This document shows positions 13,299 to 15,455 of a stretch of DNA of 15,455 nucleotides, one piece after another (position 1 is the stretch's first letter; every line of letters begins with the position of its first letter). The notes under the pieces are model-generated. The model had not been told where the DNA came from, made no database searches, and was given only the letters and a program-made list of their open reading frames with translations. Source of the stretch: an uncultured Methanofollis sp. GTDB lineage: Archaea; Halobacteriota; Methanomicrobia; Methanomicrobiales; Methanofollaceae. Made by a program: the position numbers and the translations under genes. The stretch is from NCBI RefSeq assembly GCF_937919355.1, contig NZ_CALFSA010000043.1, forward strand, positions 1 through 15,455. The letters run 5' to 3'.

Positions 13299-13379
13299 AT
13301 GAAATCTTTCTGCCAGATCCTGGGACGCAGCAGCGCCCTCGCTTCCCCGGTGCATTTTGGAGGCGAAGCCCACGGATAA
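13299..13379 (+). other. Small upstream open frame (26 codons) overlapping the AlbA_2 gene start
   Basis: ATG at 13299 lies at leaderless distance from the TATA box and opens MKSFCQILGR and so on, ending at TAA 13377-13379, 23 nt inside the next gene in a different frame. It could be a leader peptide, or the true N-terminus of the following protein separated by a frameshift: dropping one T of the TTTT at 13355-13358 joins the two frames. No homology is recognised. Confidence 0.3.
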
Positions 13380-14754
13380 CCTCGCCTCCCTCCTCGCCTG
13401 TTTTGAAGGACGGCGGATCGACTTCAAGGAAGAGGTGAGCGACACCTTCTACAAACTCCTCTCCGCTTTCGCCAACACCTCCGGAGGCACCGCCGTTATC
13501 GGCGTCAGGGACAGCGACCACGCCGTCACCGGCATCGACCTGCGGAACAACGCCCAGAAGAAACTCGCAGACAGCATCAGCAGCAGGCTTGGCATCCACC
13601 CGGTTATCGAGACCCACGAGGTCGAAGGGAAAAATATCCTTGCCGTCACTGTCGAGCAGAGCCGCACCCCCGTCGCCTGCGATGGACGCTACTACACCCG
13701 CGTCGGCGACACCACCCGCGAGATGCTCCCTGACGAATTGCGGGTCTTCTTCCAGGAGAGCATCGAATGGGACAGCGTCACCGGGACGTTCGACCCCGAT
13801 GAGATCGACAGGGAGAGCGTCAGGCGGTTTCTCACCCTCGCCCGCACGACCGGCCGCATCACGGTCATCGACCCGGACGAATCGGTCGATGCCGTCCTCA
13901 GCCGTCTCGGCCTTATCAGGGACGGACGCATCACCAACGGCGCCATCATCCTCTTCGGCAAGGACCCGCAGACATATTTCCCGAATACCATCATCAGGAT
14001 CGGGAGGTTCAGGCAGGCCGACATCATCATCGGCGACCACGAGATCAGGGGCAACCTCTTCGTCCAGTTCGAGGAAGCAGAGAGGATCATCAAGAACTAT
14101 ATCGGCGTCCGCTACGACATCTCCGGGGAGGCGATGCAGGAGTCTTTCCAGAGGAAGGAGGTCTGGGAATACCCTCTCCCGGCGATCCGCGAGGCCCTGC
14201 TCAACGCCCTCATCCATCGGGACTACTTCAACAACACCATCCAGACGCAGGTCAGGATCTTCGACGACCACATCCGCTTCCACAACGCCGGTCGTCTCCC
14301 CGAGGGTGTCACCATCGAGATGATCCTCAGGGAACACTATTCCTATCTCCGCAACCCGAAGATTGCAGATGTCTTCTACCGTTCCGGCCTCGTGGAGCGT
14401 TATGGATCCGGGATCGAACGGATCATCCGGGCACTGGAGGAGGAAAAACTGCCCGCGCCTGAGATCGTCAGTACGCCCCTCGGCTTCACGCTCACCCTGC
14501 GCATGAATCAATTCACCGATGAATTTCTGCAGGCACTCGATCTGAACGACCGGCAGATCGCAGCCATTTCCTTCCTCAAGGAGCATGGCACCATCACCAA
14601 CACTCAGTATCAGAACCTCAACGCTGTCGCCGCCCGAACCGCACTGAGAGACCTGAACGACATGGTCACAAAGCATATTCTTGAACGGCGGGGTATATCG
14701 CGGCGGGACACACACTATGTCCTGTTCAGGGAGAAGAAGGGGTCACCCGGATAA
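13357..14754 (+). CDS. AlbA_2 (Schlafen-type) DNA-binding / HATPase_c_4 ATP-binding regulator-like protein
   Basis: Member of the family often annotated as ATP-binding protein or putative transcriptional regulator; the exact function is unknown. Seen: 465 aa. The N-terminal AlbA_2/Slfn domain (about 10-125) shows RRIDFKEEVSD, AFANTSGGTAVIGV and YYTRVGDTTREM. A middle linker follows. The HATPase_c_4 domain (about 270-375) has REALLNALIHRDY with N283, then RFHNAGRLPEGV and VERYGSGIERI with the Gly-rich lid at 350-352. A C-terminal winged helix (about 395-460) has ITNTQYQNLNAVAARTALRDLNDMV. Start: the only in-frame candidate before the domain is TTG 13357; the frame is open from 13303 but has no ATG or GTG, so an upstream frameshift is possible. 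Such genes are common in accessory regions. Confidence 0.82.
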   Translation: MEAKPTDNLASLLACFEGRRIDFKEEVSDTFYKLLSAFANTSGGTAVIGVRDSDHAVTGIDLRNNAQKKLADSISSRLGIHPVIETHEVEGKNILAVTVEQSRTPVACDGRYYTRVGDTTREMLPDELRVFFQESIEWDSVTGTFDPDEIDRESVRRFLTLARTTGRITVIDPDESVDAVLSRLGLIRDGRITNGAIILFGKDPQTYFPNTIIRIGRFRQADIIIGDHEIRGNLFVQFEEAERIIKNYIGVRYDISGEAMQESFQRKEVWEYPLPAIREALLNALIHRDYFNNTIQTQVRIFDDHIRFHNAGRLPEGVTIEMILREHYSYLRNPKIADVFYRSGLVERYGSGIERIIRALEEEKLPAPEIVSTPLGFTLTLRMNQFTDEFLQALDLNDRQIAAISFLKEHGTITNTQYQNLNAVAARTALRDLNDMVTKHILERRGISRRDTHYVLFREKKGSPG

Positions 14755-14783
14755 GGCGTGATCTGGCGTGATAAAGGCGTGAT
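14755..14783 (+). repeat. Three GGCGTGAT repeats phased at one helical turn
   Basis: GGCGTGAT occurs at 14755-14762, 14765-14772 and 14776-14783, with start-to-start distances of 10 and 11 bp, immediately after the TAA of the AlbA_2 gene. Spacing by a helical turn places all copies on one DNA face, as expected of a protein-binding array. The binding partner is unknown. Confidence 0.55.
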
Positions 14784-14787
14784 GATC

Positions 14788-14830
14788 TCCCTGACCTGAT
14801 CGCAGGGAACCTATCCCGGCATGGCCGGGA
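14788..14830 (+). terminator. Two consecutive hairpins behind the AlbA_2 gene
   Basis: TCCCTG (14788-14793) pairs with CAGGGA (14803-14808) across 9 bases. TCCCGGC (14814-14820) pairs perfectly with GCCGGGA (14824-14830) across ATG. They follow the phased repeats and may stabilise or end the transcript, but no T-tract follows, so the terminator role is uncertain. Confidence 0.35.
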
Positions 14831-14948
14831 CGGACCCCCTCTCTGAGGCGGCGAAGACGCGGGGCTTTGAGCGTGCTTTGAGAGGAAGGGACGGGGGAGC
14901 AGGTATGTCTATCGCGGCTGAAGAGAATGAGATCAAGAATGTGAGTGT

Positions 14949-14971
14949 CACATTTCTCTCCGGGAAATGTG
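14949..14971. repeat. Perfect 8-bp inverted repeat
   Basis: CACATTTC (14949-14956) and GAAATGTG (14964-14971) are exact inverse complements separated by 7 bases. The symmetric, AT-containing form with 15-bp centre-to-centre spacing suits an operator for a dimeric regulator or an RNA hairpin. It lies about 165 bp upstream of the next promoter. Confidence 0.55.
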
Positions 14972-15130
14972 CGTGAATTGTGAAGTCGTCATTTGAAGTC
15001 ATCGATTCTGTCGTCTCATACCACTGCTTTCGCGGCACACCGTGAGCCTCCTTCGGGTTACTTTTCTGGTGCTACGAAAGAAATCCGCAGGAGATTGGAC
15101 CCTCACACCGCGTCGCGCCCCGACAATTTG

Positions 15131-15140
15131 TTATATATAG
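15131..15140 (+). promoter_or_regulatory. TATA box of the small winged-helix-like gene
   Basis: TTATATATAG is centred about 27 bp before the ATG at 15162. With no Shine-Dalgarno in the gap, the transcript is predicted to be leaderless. Confidence 0.65.
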
Positions 15141-15161
15141 TTATACATCAGATGCTCGTCC

Positions 15162-15434
15162 ATGACCGCCTCCCCCTCTGCCTCGCACTCCCCCACCCTG
15201 GAGACCATCCGCATGGTCGAGGACTTTGCCCGTGAGCACAGCGGCGAATACCGGCGCCGTGCCATGTGGTCGCGCCTCCCCCGGCAGATGATGTACCAGA
15301 CGTTCAAGACGGTGATCGACTATCTTATCGAGTCGGAGAAGATTGCGATCGATGCCGACGGCAGGGTGTGCTGGATCTTCGACCCCGACCTCACGCGGCA
15401 CTACCTGGGGCGTGAAGACCTGCGGGTCCGATGA
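15162..15434 (+). CDS. Small winged-helix-like protein, unknown function
   Basis: Not recognised with certainty. Seen: 90 aa, soluble. A helix TLETIRMVEDFAREH is followed by YRRRAMWSRLPRQMMYQTFKTVIDYLIESEKI and a wing-like AIDADGRVCWIFDP, then TRHYLGREDL. The order helix, helix-turn-helix, long helix and beta-hairpin wing is typical of archaeal winged-helix proteins, so DNA binding is a reasonable inference. The ATG is set by the TATA box 27 bp upstream. Its TGA overlaps the ATG of the next gene (ATGA), so the two form an operon and probably act together, for example as a regulator and its effector. Confidence 0.75.
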   Translation: MTASPSASHSPTLETIRMVEDFAREHSGEYRRRAMWSRLPRQMMYQTFKTVIDYLIESEKIAIDADGRVCWIFDPDLTRHYLGREDLRVR

Positions 15435-15455
15435 AGGCGAAGGTCTTCTTTGCCG
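15431..15455 (+). CDS. Start of next gene in the operon (8 codons)
   Basis: ATG at 15431 overlaps the TGA of the preceding gene and reads MKAKVFFA before the window ends. The hydrophobic strand after a basic start suggests a soluble alpha/beta protein, but the fragment is too short for any assignment. Confidence 0.6.

Larger units (their letters stand above)
14755..15161. other. 407-bp gene-free region with repeats and dyads
   Basis: No convincing coding frame on either strand. It contains the phased GGCGTGAT array, two hairpins, a direct repeat GCTTTGAG (14864-14871 and 14875-14882, 11 bp apart), a perfect 8-bp dyad at 14949-14971 and the promoter of the next gene. A CCTTCGGG tetraloop-like stretch lies at about 15050. 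No tRNA fold was found by eye. A small RNA cannot be excluded. Confidence 0.5.

Noticed and set aside
13264..14715. Open frame of 483 codons on the minus strand, opposite the AlbA_2/HATPase gene
   Set aside because: The plus-strand protein has recognisable AlbA_2 and HATPase motifs; the minus frame is a D/V/G-rich mirror without motifs.
14755..14783. CRISPR-like array
   Set aside because: Only three 8-bp units with 2-3 bp between them; no spacers and no cas genes in the window.
14811..15038. 75-codon open frame on the minus strand in the gene-free region
   Set aside because: No Shine-Dalgarno or TATA at proper distance, crosses the hairpins and the dyad, and has no recognisable motif.
14755..15161. 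tRNA or rRNA gene, or insertion sequence
   Set aside because: No cloverleaf with a TTCGA-type loop or CCA-ready acceptor stem was found by eye, and there are no terminal inverted repeats or transposase.

Overview
The window is chromosomal DNA from a GC-rich methanogenic archaeon, most likely of the order Methanomicrobiales (Methanofollis/Methanoculleus-like). This placement is inferred from gene content: a two-subunit archaeal pyruvate carboxylase, methanogen-restricted DUF2111- and DUF2551-type proteins, archaeal-order secF-secD, and RtcB with archease. TATA-type promoters, several of them at leaderless-transcript distance (about 27 bp from the ATG), agree with this. No database search was run, so the genus is a guess.

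Minus strand, 1-8881: almost all of the left half reads leftward. From right to left it holds a DUF2551-like winged-helix protein, a small CxxC protein, archease, RtcB RNA ligase, a 193-aa unknown translationally coupled to rtcB, a DUF2111-like protein, BirA-type biotin protein ligase, BioY, two ECF ATPases, the EcfT transmembrane subunit, then (with its own TATA box and Shine-Dalgarno) pyruvate carboxylase subunit B and the first 20 codons of subunit A. Gaps are mostly 2-30 bp, and there are 4-19 bp overlaps at rtcB/193-aa, bioY/ecfA1, ecfA1/ecfA2 and ecfA2/ecfT. The logic is striking. BioY with EcfA-A'-T imports biotin, BirA attaches it to the AMKM lysine of PycB, and PycAB uses it to make oxaloacetate. 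Upstream of this is an RNA-repair/tRNA-splicing block (archease-RtcB plus two unknowns).

Plus strand, 9065-13144: secF-secD (ATGA overlap), two tandem thioredoxin-like proteins (WCEPC and WCGPC), a MagIII-like HhH DNA glycosylase with an iron-sulfur cysteine cluster, and a class II (fuculose-phosphate-type) aldolase that overlaps it. DUF2551 and secF are divergent across a 183-bp intergenic region with one TATA box for each.

Plus strand, 13145-15455: a more accessory-looking end. A Schlafen/AlbA_2 plus HATPase_c_4 regulator has a TTG start, and its TATA box points instead to an upstream ATG in another frame. A 407-bp gene-free region follows with helically phased repeats and perfect hairpins. 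Last come a small leaderless winged-helix-like protein and the first 8 codons of the next gene.

The main points for a second look are: (1) the biotin uptake-ligation-use cluster; (2) the asymmetric ECF ATPase pair, in which the motif deviations all fall in one composite ATP site; (3) the unknown genes coupled to archease/rtcB; (4) the frame conflict at the start of the AlbA_2 gene and the phased repeats behind it. No CRISPR array, tRNA, rRNA or insertion sequence was seen.
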